Shown: piece after piece, positions 49,261-60,725 of the stretch | Layout of the letters: the number at the start of each line of letters is the position of its first letter | Position numbering within the stretch: position 1 is the first letter of the stretch | NCBI GenBank assembly: GCA_029379385.1 | Contig: CM055607.1 | Span: 18,600,001-18,664,000 of the forward strand | DNA from: Quillaja saponaria | Taxonomy: Eukaryota; Streptophyta; Magnoliopsida; Fabales; Quillajaceae | DNA: 64,000 nucleotides | Direction of reading: 5' to 3' | Program-made: the position numbers and the translations under genes | The notes under the pieces: generated by a model | The model's input: the letters and a program-made list of their open reading frames with translations, nothing else | Told to the model about the DNA's origin: nothing | Database searches by the model: none

Positions 49261-49605
49261 AAATTATTTTACTATTATTTAATATTAATACTAAGAAATC
49301 TTAATTTAACTCAGACTTTTCTTTTCCTTTTTTTTTTCCTTCTAATTGTATAATATTGTTTGTTTTTGTGAGGTATATTGAAGATGTTCAATAAATATAT
49401 CATCACATGTTTTGCTCAATTTTACTTGTAATTATTCCAAGATGCTTGGGAGAGGTTCAATTATATGCTGAGCATATTTCCAAATTAAGACCTACCAAAA
49501 TGGCTTCAACTTCAACTATTTTACAATGGTTTATGTGATAAGACAAGGACATTAGTTGATAGGCTAGCTAGTGAAGCTTTTATGAATCTGAGTGAGGACA
49601 AAGCC

Positions 49606-49889
49606 TGTTATAACCCTTACAATCCGATAATGTAAAAATTGAGTTTACACACAATGGTCCAATTTACGTTATCAACTAAACAAGTTAATTGAATAACAAT
49701 ATAGTTAAACATGTTACAATTCGATATCTTAGTATATAAGTTTAAAAAGGTGTGTATTTATTATCGTAAAGTAAATAACATTGTAACCAAGTAAATTCAA
49801 GAAGTGTTATAATATATTAGTGTATAAATATATTAAGATTTAATTCTTATTACAACTAAATTAGATAAATAACCAATACCACTAGATAG

Positions 49890-49938
<49 letters not shown>

Positions 49939-52900
49939 CATCAAAAAGGGAACCACATATTGAAATAGTAACCATAGCCTTAAATATCTTGCATTGGTTA
50001 ATTTCATATATTTATTTTATTTGTTTGTTCCCTTTTTGTTTTCTTCCCCCTTTGACTGATTTCATTTCTTGAAGATTCACGATTTTTCTTAGTTCTTCTG
50101 CTCCACCGCCATGCTTGCTCTTCTCTAACAATTTTGGTGGTGATGTTCCAATTCCAGCCGAGAAAGAGAGGTCTCCCTTCCTTTTTCTCCCTTGCTTTCT
50201 ATTTAGTTGTAGTTGAAGGGTAGTTAGTGAGGCAAAAGCTGCTGGTAACTCCATGGAACGGGTGGGAGCAGCCCTGTTTTGGCGTTCCATGGCTGAATGG
50301 TAGCTGAATCAAGTCCTAGCCTCCAAACGCTTTCTTGTTTTCCCTTGATGCACCTTGTCTATCATAGTCTTGGAGTTTAGCTGGCTGAAGAGTGCTTCTC
50401 ACTTACAATCATGGCAACTAGTGTTGAGGCTGAAATTTTTCCTTTATGTTCGCTTTTCCCTTGTGGGGTTGGGAGGTATGGATTCTTCTTCTTGTTTGTT
50501 TAATTCTTGTTCAATTTAAGGGTTTAGGTGTGTGTAGGTGTGAGTTAATTGAGTGTATAACCATTTTTTTCATAGGATGTTGCTGTCCCCTATTATGGGC
50601 AGCAACATGAACGATTTTTGTCCTTCTTGTTGGCTAGCTGTTAAAGACCAAGAAGAACAAAATTTCCTAACTTGGAAGGTTACGGCATCTAGGGGGCAGC
50701 AAATTTTGGCCGTGGGACTTAAATTAAGTGAGGGTAGTTAAGTTTGTTGTGTTAATTTCAATGAAGTATTTAAGGTCTAGTTTAAAAATTTGTACATAAA
50801 GAAAGTACAAGAATGGTAATTTGTGAATCAAGATACAACATGAGAATTGATTTAATAATTGTGGAATTGTTTTGGTTCATACCTTTAAATTATCTAACTA
50901 ACTTTAAAACTAACGTGGGAGTTATTAAGAATGTTCAATTGATATGGTATGTTGAATTATTGGGATGGATAGATATAGATTCACACACATGTCAATGGAG
51001 GAAAATGACGCCTTTATGGTGTTTGATAAAATGTTTGAAAGAAATCAGTTATAGTAAATTTAATTTTAGTGGTTAGTGTTGTTAAGGTGAATAAGAATTC
51101 ATAAACAAGAGCAAAGAGTGATTGGTTGATGTTGTGGGCTAAGGAATTAATGAAAAAATGAGTCGTGGTTATGAACAAAGGAGTGGTAGTTATGAGTAAA
51201 GTGTGGGAAAAACGAAAGTTAAGTGGCATTTGAAGAAAAACCTTAAGATCTTGTGTTTCAGGTGTTTTCGGGGCTGAATTAAATTAAGAGTTGAAAAGAG
51301 AAAGTGTAGCTTAAGATCTTGGGATGTTGTCTACAAAATTACGTAGCTTGGTTCCAAATATGTTGTGAGTTATAGCTATTAGACTCCGGCTAGATCAGGC
51401 AGGATTCGTAGTGCTCTGTTTTTGGTTCATGTAAGAAATTGAATGGGTTCAAGATTTAATTTAGAAAAAGTTTCTAAATAATAAAGATAGACATACTTGT
51501 CTATTAATAAACCCAATAAACGGAATCGGATTTCGTTTTACCTAGGGAAAGTTATGTTCAATTAACTACTGTAAGGTCAAAGCTGTCAAAAATCCTGCGT
51601 GTTACAGAATTTGATGCAACTTCAAACAATAAACTGTATTGATATAAAAATCCAAAAAATTACAAATGATATACCATTATAAATCTACATGTGTCTAGTA
51701 TTTTATGAATTTTACGAAACTGGATTCGGAGTTTCTTGGAGAAAAATATGACCGTTAAAGTGGACACTGGTCCAAACCTCAAGTTTGGACAGCTTTAACA
51801 TTTTTAACTCACTAAATGCTTTCTATTCTTTTCTAATGGTTTCTCCTATCATATTTATTGACATGTAATAGTTTAAAGGAAAACTTTCATAAATAAACCT
51901 ATATAAGTTGAGATATAAGTTTAGTAAGTAAAAGAGTATAACAATAATGTTTATGAACTAAGTAGTATTTGGAATTATGAATTTCAGTTTCGGATTCTAA
52001 TTTGAACCTGATGAGATGCATGGACGCAAGTGTGAGTGACGAATGGAATTGGTAACTAGGTGAGTGGTTAATTGCTGCCTTTAGGGGCTAGATTAATATG
52101 TGTAATTATATGTTTATTTGAATATACGTGATATAGGAAAAATAAGTATGTAGAGTATTTTAGTAATTTATTTAAATTATGCTTGTTTGATATTGATTGC
52201 TTTGTTTAACATTGGTTGTGGTTGATAAGGGCCAACAAAGTGAGATTTTTATGAAAAGTGATTTTTATCTCTGAAATTGAAAATCCAGGTGCACCTAGGG
52301 ATGTTCCGATTTAAAAATCATAAGAAAATTCTGATTCTGATAAATGTTTTTTAAAAATTGAGTGCTCAGTCCCCGGTGGGATGGATTGTGTACAGTGAAT
52401 TAATCTGCTGTGCGGGTGTGTAAATGCCCAGGTGGGAGGTGATAGTGGTGTGCGGGGCTGGGTTACTCGTTGACTCTTTGATTGCTTTGCGTAATAGTGT
52501 TGCTTTGATGTAAATTGTGATCCTATATGTCATATAAATTGTGATATTGTGAAATGTACGATGTATATGGGTAACTGTGAAATGTTTTATGAAAAATATT
52601 ACATGATATTAATCTATGTGTTACATATTTGTGTTGTGTGATGCTCGTACCCTTTGGGTACGATTTTCCACTCACGGAGTCCTTAGGACTCACTCCTTTC
52701 TTGTGAATATTTTTTTTAGTAACGGGAGTTTGGTATATGGCATCGCCGAGCTTATGACTTGCCAAATGAATACGGCTCGGTGTTTTCAGGATCCTAGACT
52801 TGCAGTTAAGGATGAAAGTTTGCAGTCACACTAGAACTGTGAGGTGTTAAATTTTTGTATGATATAGGAGTCTAGTTATTTTGCTTTGGTTAGGATATGG

Positions 52901-53190
52901 TCAGAGCAGAGCTTCTTGTTGTATTGGTATTATGGTTGCATGAGATCAAGCATATAAGTTTGTATTTGAGGCATGTTCCTTATGGATGAGGATTTATGCC
53001 TAATATCTTTCAGTAAATCGTTAACTATTTCAGCAAATAAAAGGTTTACAATAAATGTTTGTTTTATAACAGTTACTTTTATCCTTTGGATGGGTTAAGA
53101 GTCATTCTCGTCACTTTGTTTTGGAGTGAGGGTTACGAAGGTTGGTTCTACAGTCCTTCGGCCAGTCATGCCTCCGTGAGGGGTGTGACA
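49606..53190 (+). mobile_element. Family-A solo LTR in the Athila gag
   Basis: A 3585-bp LTR starts TGTTATAACCCTTACAATC and ends CCTCCGTGAGGGGTGTGACA. It is flanked by perfect AAGCC repeats (49601-49605, 53191-53195). The interrupted gag reads EDKA before it and YEL after it. The LTR ends are the best preserved of all family-A copies in the window. It contains the TG/TA microsatellite (49891-49935), the CTTGGGATGTTGTCTACA block and the GTACCCTTTGGGTACG...CACGGAGTCC block. It has no internal domain. Confidence 0.92.
49891..49935. repeat. (TG)n(TA)n microsatellite in the solo LTR
   Basis: A short TG run passes into a long uninterrupted TA run, at the same relative position as the tracts at 9915 and 18966 in other family-A LTRs. 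Confidence 0.9.
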
Positions 53191-53300
53191 AAGCCTATGA
53201 GTTAGTTAGAGATCTTAGTTTATCCTTTAGAGATGTCTCAAGATTGGATACGAAGTTCTTTTCCTCAAGAATCACATGAGGAAATCCATGGTGCCCAACC

Positions 53301-55041
53301 TATTGAGCCTAATTTGGTTATAGAAGAAGAACCACATGATGAATTCCATGATGACCAAATTATTAAGTCTTAATTGATTTTAAAAGAAGACTCTTCATAG
53401 TAAGGAAGCGACTCAAGACTTGATCATAGAAGAAAAATCACAACTTCTTGAGTCTGACTTGGTCACTGAATTTTATATCTATGAAGATCTCATGTGGCCA
53501 ACTCATCCACCACCACCCTTAGCATTATACCTCTACATATATCAAGCAAGTTATGCAAAACCAAGTATTGTTGAATGCATGTACCAAATACCTTCATATC
53601 TTGCCAAGCTTGAGGGCGTTATAAATCAAGACCATATATAATGCTACATAACACTTACTATGTATGGGTGGACGCCACTTGTTTAGAGTAATTTTCCAAT
53701 AGTCAAGCCGACAACTATAAATCAAGTTCTTCTTGGAAGGCAACTCAAGTTTCTATATTTTTCCTTTTTCTTTAAAATTCATGTTTTAGTTCTCATTGAG
53801 AGTTTTCTTATTAAATGTTGTTTATTTTTTCTTGCAAGTATATCGTTTTTACCCTCTTACCAACTTGGTTGTTAGTAAAGACAACAAGGAATAGGATTAC
53901 TGTGCTTTGTTAACATTGACAAGGGAATTTTTCTTATCCTCATTCCTTTTTATATTTTTATAACATTGAGGACAATGTTCGTCTTAAGTTTAAGGGAAGG
54001 TTTATTAGTGTACTCATTTTTCCTAGGTTTAGTTAGTCAAGATGCTATTATGCTTTTATGATAAAATTCCCTCATCCTATGATAATATGTTATTTTTCAT
54101 GTGATCTTGACATTCATATTAAATTTTTAAGTTAGTAGCATTGTAGGACATGATTTCCAATAAACTTTGATACACTTGATCACTTTTTTAGGTTTGTGTG
54201 AGACCATTTATGTTTAGAAAGTTCATATTTAGGTAAGAACCTTATAATTTGTTTGATTCTCTCTTGAGGCAAAATCTTAGAAAAAACTAAGTTAAGGACA
54301 TGATTTATGCCATCTTTGGACTGACTTTTAAGCTAACCATGTTTATATTATATCCTTGGTTATCCCATTGAGCCTATATTTCATTTTCTTAGATACTCAC
54401 AAGCATTTTGCTTTACCATTTTTGTTTAAATTCCTTTTTTTATTTGTGCCTCTTAATCACTCCATTATTCACAATAAAAATAAATAAGTTTGGGGATGTG
54501 GCAAAAGTTGGGCAAAAAAAAAAAAAAGAGTGGTGGAAAGAATAAGGGTATTACTTGGGTTGTGAAAAGGCTCTCCAAGGGTTTTAAAGTGATCTAAATG
54601 CTTAGGATAACTTGAGCTTTACAAATTTTCTTTATCATATCTTTGCGCTAGCCTACATTGCAAACTTATAAAAACCTATTGATCCTTGACTTAGTAAAGT
54701 CTACATTAATGGAGAGAGAGTTAAGAAGAAAACTTATAGGTTTGAATGCTAAGTTGAATTTCACAATGACATAAACCAATCTAGATTGCATATATTCCTT
54801 TGTTAATAAAATTATTCCATACACACTAGAAATCCATTTGAATTTGATGCTTGCTCCTGCATTAACACTTGAATTTGAATGATACCTATGGTTGACATTT
54901 AGTTAAGATTATCTAAAACATTTGTGGGCATGTTGGGGATACCATTATTCGAGTGTAATGCAATTTTGGCTATTTGTTTTTTGTTTATGTTTTTAATTTT
55001 ACTTTTACTCGACGACTAACAAAACTTTAAGTTTAGGGGTG
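53301..55041 (+). other. 3' internal non-coding region of the Athila-type element
   Basis: It contains TTCTTGGAAGGCAACTCAAG near 53,740, the usual GGAGGCAACCCAA landmark of Athila-group 3' regions. It ends with the polypurine tract. No envelope-like frame was recognised. Small frames, such as one at 53420-53641, look like gag-region debris rather than a gene. Confidence 0.55.
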
Positions 55042-58000
55042 TGATAAGTCTTTGAAATAGACTTATTTCATATCCTTTTGATTAATATTATTGGCTATGT
55101 TCTTGACTTTTACTTCTAGTTAAGTCATTATTATCTTAGGATGTTGAATTTTAGTTGATTTTAGCTAGGATTTAGGTGTTTAAAATGAGTTCTAACATAT
55201 ATTAACTTAGTTTGTGTGTTTTAAAGATTTAAAGCACGAATGAGTCTCATTGAAAGTTAAATTGGAGGAAAAAAGTCTCAAAACGCACAAGACAGGAAAA
55301 CTAGCCAACAAGATGGGTGCTTAGGAGCCAAGAAGTTGGGCACCACAATGCCTATGGCAAAGGAGCTAGTGCCATGGTGCCCATGCTATTGCCCAATCCT
55401 AGTTTGACAAAAATTGTGATGCCTTTAGTGCTATAATGCTAGGAAAGTTCAGTGTCGTTGTGCTAGTCCAATTCCTTGTATGAATTGAAGTGAAATTAAT
55501 GGTTTTAAAGCCTATAAAAGAGGAATTAACTTGGGGATTCAAAACATATATTTAAACTAAGTTTCTTTGGAGATAAAGAAACTATCAAGAGTGCAAGGAA
55601 GCAAGAGGAGCTTAGGAGGATGGAAGATTGAAGATTGGTTCCTCTTCAACTTTTTTTAGCTTTCTTGTATTTCTTTGATGGTTGAACTCTTTTGGTTTAT
55701 GTTTACACTAGATAGCATGAACTAAATTAGTTTCTAGAATTGCAATTGAACTCAACATATAGGTTGAAAGTTTTTGTTATTGATTGCTTAAGGTTCGGTA
55801 ATTGAATTGCTGATTTCACTCTATGTTGAATACTTCTAGTTGATTAGCTACCAATTAGATTGATGTGTAATCAAAACAAACTTGGAAAAGGGAGTTTAGA
55901 GTTAGTCTTGATTGAAATAGCACTTTTTCAAATTCATTCACCTAGATTAGATGAATTTGATTCGTATGTATGGATAGGAATATACTTGCATGCCTTAGTG
56001 TAGCCAAATTAGGTCTAAATTTAATGAATCTTTGTCAACTCAATTCTCATAGAAATATAGTAATTTCTTAAGTGAGATATTATTATAAGTAATTTAAAAG
56101 ATGCTTATAATTGAATTAGAACCCTAGGTTCATAATTTGGTACCAGAACCAAGCATGATAATATAAGAATAATTCAAGTGAAATGTAGGCTTTTATCCAT
56201 TGAATTCTCTAGTTTAATTTGTCTTTAATTAGGTTTTACAAATTGAATTCCTTTGTTTGAATAAAATTAGGATTGTGTTAATTCTAGTACATAGCTAAAT
56301 ATTAGTTACAATTCCTCATGGGATCGACACTCTACTTCAATCAGTATATTTCTTGTAAACAATACGTGCACTTGTGTGATAAAAATAAACAACAATGACA
56401 TACATAAAATATTATTCTAAAGGTATTCCTAGTCAATGAATCATCAAGGATAAGGATATTGATAATCCTCAAAACTAGTATATGTTATGGCATTCTCTTA
56501 TAAAGAGAGTAGTGATCTCATAAAATACCAGCATGGTGATGCTGAGACAAAAATATGGGTTCTTTGAACAATTACAATGAACTAACTGAATATGAGAAAT
56601 CTTGTGGAGTCTATACTCATGTGTCAATGGAAGTTCTTAAAGTGTTGGTGGTGTAAGTGATCTTTTGACTTAAGATCATCTTATTACCTTATATATGAAT
56701 CTACATATTTTGACAACATTCCCCTAATCATGTAATAAGGATAATACATGGATGATAATTGGACATGCAGTGAAGTATATGAATGTAGATGAATGATAAA
56801 CAAAGAATTCATCATCCTTAGTAAAGAGGACAAATATCCCATGGCCTCTTAAGATAAGTATGTCTTGTTTCGTTAATTTTTTCAAAATGAAAGAGATTAA
56901 GAAAAGAGTTTTCTGGAATCTCTTTGAGGAACAAAACGTAAACATGGTTTCAAGTACTAATGGATTTAGACAAAGACAGGATTGGCACTAGAATCCATGC
57001 CCTATGACTATCTAGGGATATGTTTGATGAAAGGATTAAATTACATGATAACCAAACACTGAAAGGTTTGATCAATGATCTTAACTTCACTTGTACTTGG
57101 GAGGTCATGATATTGCCAGATGTCAATCTTGATATATGATGTAAGTTGGTTGGTTTAGCAAAACCAAAGTTAAATTAAAAGTGTTTTAATTTAACCATAC
57201 TTCTTAGTAAGTATCTAATTACATTTATTGCCAATGTAGAGAACCTTGGTTTACACACTTTAATTGACTTAGGCTAAGAACCTAGAAGAATTAATGGAGT
57301 CTTAGAATTAATAGTTAACTTTCAAGTACTTAAGGGTAAAAAGGTAATTGACACCTATACATATATGGCAATACTAGTTTCTTGGGAAGTCAAGGAAAAT
57401 TCTAGTAGGAATCATAATTGGATTTGGAATCCTAATTGGATTAGGCCACTAGGAGTTTAAAGGCCCATTAGTAATCATAATAGAATTATGGATTACTAAA
57501 GGAGTTTTGAGCCTTAATCCTTCAAGCTTTAAGTTTAACGAAATCCTAAACATGGTAGGATTATAAATCCTAAACTATAGCCGCCAACCTATATATGTAA
57601 TAGTTAAAGAGAATTTTGGCCATGTGAAAAGTGAATGAAAAAAAAAAGTGATATTCAGCTTTTGAGAGAAAATAGTGAGCAAGAAAAGTCCTTGACTTCC
57701 TCCTCCTTGGCCATGACCTTAAGCCTTGAAGAAAAGGTTTTATTGTTTCTAGGTCAATTGGCTTTCATTAATGATTCAACCAAGTGGATGCTAGCACTTA
57801 TCCTAAGGGTAAATCTATTCTTTCCAATCTTCTACGAAAAGGTAAAAGGTTTTTAGCCGATTAATTATGTGAACTATTTCATTAGAGACTTATTCGTTTG
57901 AATAGCTTACTTATCATTGATCATATTTTGTGTTTGATTAGAAGAATCGTTTGAGAATTTGTAAAGGAACTCCTAACATCCCTGCAAAACAAGCAAACTA

Positions 58001-58153
58001 GCTAGGTGAAAAAAGTTTCAAGAGGTTAGTTTTAAGTTTTAGCTTTTGTTATACATATATTAATTGAATACCTATGTTCTTGGTTTGGGAAAATTTTATT
58101 TCTGCTGCATATGCATATGTACGCATATGATGTATGACCCTGGATATCCAATA

Positions 58154-60100
58154 GGGTGGGCTTTGGGATTTCAAGTTTTTAGCTTGATATGTAACATCTA
58201 CAGACAATAGTTTATGGGTAAAGATCAGTTTTCTAATAATGAAGAATTTCTCTCATTGCTATAAAAAGGAAGATGTCTCGAAATATGAAAAATAAGAAAC
58301 ACATCTACTAATTTTTAAAACATCATGTACTCTGATTTCTCAGTGCTTCTGCTAAAAGCTTGAACTTGCAGACTCTATCATAGTCACAGAGAAGAATCTT
58401 AACTTTCATATTCTTACTTTTTGTTTCCTATTAGATAGAAAAGCATAAATTTTTATATTCTCTGTAAAAACTTTTATCTGAGTGATTTAGTGATTATGCA
58501 AACTCACAAATCTCTTCTCTTGATTAAGAAGTCCAATGAGTTGAAATAGAGCTTAGGTTTTAGGCCAGAAGTATTTCTTCTCAGCTTGTTGAGTTATAAG
58601 AAACTTGTAAGGTGTTGCTAGCCTGTGAAGTGAGCTTTTGTAAAGTTTGCTTAACCTGTCATTTCAATGGTATAAAGGATCTGAAATTCCCAAGTGGGAG
58701 TGAACGTAGCCAAGAAATTAGTGAACCACTATAAATCATGTGTGTAGATCTTTCTCTAATTTTTATTTTCATGTGTGATTTTTATATCATGTGTGATTTT
58801 TATAAAACTGCTTTTAAAATCACAAAATCTTGTAAAAATCTATTCATCCCCTCCCATCCTCCTCCTCCCCTTCCCCTTCTAATTTTCCCATTTTTGGCCA
58901 ACACAAGGGAAGTATAAGGCTTCAAAGGAAAAAGAGGGAGAAGAAATGATGATCTCATGAAGTTGCCTTTTTCCATTAAAGTTTTCATAGAAACGAATTT
59001 TTCCAATAAAGATTAAAATTTTTAAACAAAAACATAAATTTTCTTCTTATCAAGAAATCTTAACATCAATTTTGAATTTTTACATCTTTTATTTCAAAAC
59101 AATCCACAATACAAATGCCATGAGCCCCATTACAACCCTTGAATGATTCTCGTGGTGAATGAACACCTATGCAATAAATTCTTTGCACATTGGAAAGTAA
59201 GAAGAAACAAACTTGTGAAATAGTTGGGGTTTGATTTTAATCTTATACGTTTCTCTTCTTTAACCATAACCGAGCCACATTCAACCTTATGAAAAGTCAT
59301 CATTTAGGTATTGTTTGTTTAGAGTAAATTTTGTGAGCTCATACATAAAAATACAATAAAAAAAGAGAGAGAAAAAAAATTAAAAATTAAAAAATAAAAG
59401 AAGAAGAAGAAACAAATTGATTCCTTATTTATTGATCAGATAAATTTCACATCGGGTATATACTAAATTCAGCTGACCATTTAAGAGGTTCTAGAAATCT
59501 CCAATTGTGGCTTGTTTTTTTAAGGTTAAGGGCACTTAAATTAAACCGTCCTTAGTCTTGACAATAAAGATATTTTTCTAGTGCGATTAAGATAATCTAC
59601 AACTCCTAAAATGCAATTAGAGCAAGCATTCATAAATTTCTCTTCGCAAAATCGAGCTTTATGAAAGAAAAAAAATTACAAAGATAATAGTCCAAGCTAA
59701 TTATGATGTGTAATTTAGACTTATAATATACTAACATTCTCACACAATGCGAGAGTGTGTTTTTTGTTTTAAGGAAAATGTTTGAAAATAAATTATCCTA
59801 AAAAAAAAATATTAGTTAATTTTAAAAATTAAACCAAATAAATAATTATAAATTTTTTTTAAGATCATATGATCAATCAGTATTTAGATGAATGATGGAT
59901 AAATGAGAAAGAGGGACAATAAGATTGGGTAACTAAAAATGGGTATTATATGATAGTTTTAGTTAAAAAATTAGCTAAAATTTTGGAGGCATCATAAGTA
60001 TGTTTAGCCTTATAGTATAGTGAGTATAGATATAAATAGTTATAGATATAGAAAATAAGCTTAACTAATATTTTAGTCCCTTAAGATTGTCTTAATTTTA
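58154..60100. other. Intergenic region with possible degraded copia (SIRE-like) LTR
   Basis: Around 58,685-58,870 the order GGGAGTGAACGTAGCC, GAACCACTATAAATCATGTG and then TTCATCCCCTCCCATCC resembles the 3' part of SIRE/Maximus-type copia LTRs. No partner LTR or coding region is visible, so this is a tentative call. The rest, including AG/AAT-rich stretches at 59,350-59,415, shows no gene. Near 60,050-60,130 a TTTTAGTCCCTTAAG block resembles DNA-transposon termini found in plants. Confidence 0.35.
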
Positions 60101-60683
60101 TTTCAGTTTTTCAAAAAAAATATCAATCATTTTCAGTCTCTAGGATTCAAAATCTGTTCATCAAATTGCATTCTTATTTACAATTAGTTGCAATAAGAAT
60201 ACAGATCAAAGATCTTCAGCCTAACATATCAAGTCAACCATACTTGCAATGTGTTTACAGCATTTACTTAGTTGCACTTGTATTCCAAATAATGGATCAC
60301 ACGATGTCAGAAACTTCAAAAATGACCATGCATACAATCATCTAACGAAATTGTCTACCTTAATGCTTTTATGAGTTTTGTCTGCCCTAGCAATGTCCAC
60401 TTCACCAACCTAGAGCACAAACTGAACCTTCCATGCTAAATATCAAATTGTAACCATATTATTCATACCATGGTGGTTAATAATATAATTAACTGTACAA
60501 TATAACAACAATCCGCAGGTGGTTAAACAGCACCCCGGATATTAAGAAAGCTACCAATTTCCATCTTTAAGCAGTAATTTAGATTGTGAGAAAACATCTA
60601 TAGGCCACATGCTATACTGATATTGCTTTATAAGGCAAATTAATCTTCACCTCTGAACAGAATTAATAGTTGCAGGTGGCACA
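60101..60683 (-). other. Probable 3' UTR and downstream flank of the E2F gene
   Basis: AT-rich sequence immediately after the E2F stop codon on the minus strand. It has no competing frame. The polyadenylation site was not identified. Confidence 0.4.
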
Positions 60684-60725
60684 TCAGCAATCCGAGTTAA
60701 CAGTTGCAGGTGGAACATCAGCAAT
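60665..60725 (-). repeat. 34-bp-period tandem duplication across the E2F stop codon
   Basis: AATAGTTGCAGGTGGCACAT... at 60665-60691 and AACAGTTGCAGGTGGAACAT... at 60699-60725 match at 25 of 27 positions with a period of 34. Because 34 is not a multiple of three, the reading frame shifts between copies. The present TGA (60686-60684) arises in the second copy as read on the minus strand. Confidence 0.85.

Larger units (their letters stand above)
49380..53300 (+). pseudogene. Athila-type gag remnant, split by a solo LTR
   Basis: Before the insertion (49,440-49,605) frames give DAWERFNYMLSIFPN, LPKWLQLQLFYNGLCDKT and LVDRLASEAFMNLSEDKA. This is the classic Athila/Calypso gag motif set (EAWERF..LL, QxFYNGL, DAAAGG.LMN..PDEAYEL). 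After the insertion and the AAGCC duplication it continues with YELVRDLS at 53,196. Sequence downstream is a degenerate acidic region (for example LLESDLVTEFYIYEDL) without a recognised pol domain. It is not a functional gene. Confidence 0.8.
47812..56390 (+). mobile_element. Athila/Calypso-type Ty3/gypsy element, internally deleted
   Basis: The LTRs are 47812-49238 and 55042-56390 (about 1.35-1.43 kb). They share ATTAATATTATTGGCTAT near the start, GATTCGTATGTATGGATAGG in the middle and a TGCACTTG end block. The sequence TTTGGCACTGTTGCCAAG after the left LTR is the Asp-type PBS characteristic of Athila-group elements. The PPT GTTTAGGGGTG abuts the right LTR. The internal region keeps a gag start and the 3' end but no RT, RNase H or integrase, so it is a non-autonomous deletion derivative. 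A family-A solo LTR interrupts gag. Confidence 0.85.
39660..58153 (+). mobile_element. Ty1/copia element, decayed, with a nested Athila-type element in its 3' LTR
   Basis: The 5' LTR is 39660-41558 (1899 bp), the internal region is 41559-47642, and the 3' LTR is 47643-47811 plus 56391-58153 (1932 bp when joined). The two LTRs align throughout, for example TTTATTTGTATTTAATG, ATGATGTTGATCATAATT, GACATACATAAA, and TATACATATATGGCAA. Gag, protease, integrase, RT and RNase H remnants occur in Ty1/copia order. Target-site duplications could not be recognised (TCAAT on the left), which fits an old insertion. Outer element limits are good to a few bases on the left and less certain on the right. Confidence 0.85.
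47643..58153 (+). repeat. 3' LTR of the copia element, interrupted
   Basis: The first part, 47643-47811, matches the 5' LTR up to GATGTTGATCATAATT. The second part, 56391-58153, resumes with ATGACATACATAAAAT and ends CCCTGGATATCCAATA. The gap is exactly the Athila-type element. Confidence 0.8.

Noticed and set aside
53420..53641. Small acidic protein gene
   Set aside because: It lies inside the Athila-type element between gag debris and the 3' non-coding region, with no independent promoter or homology that I recognise.
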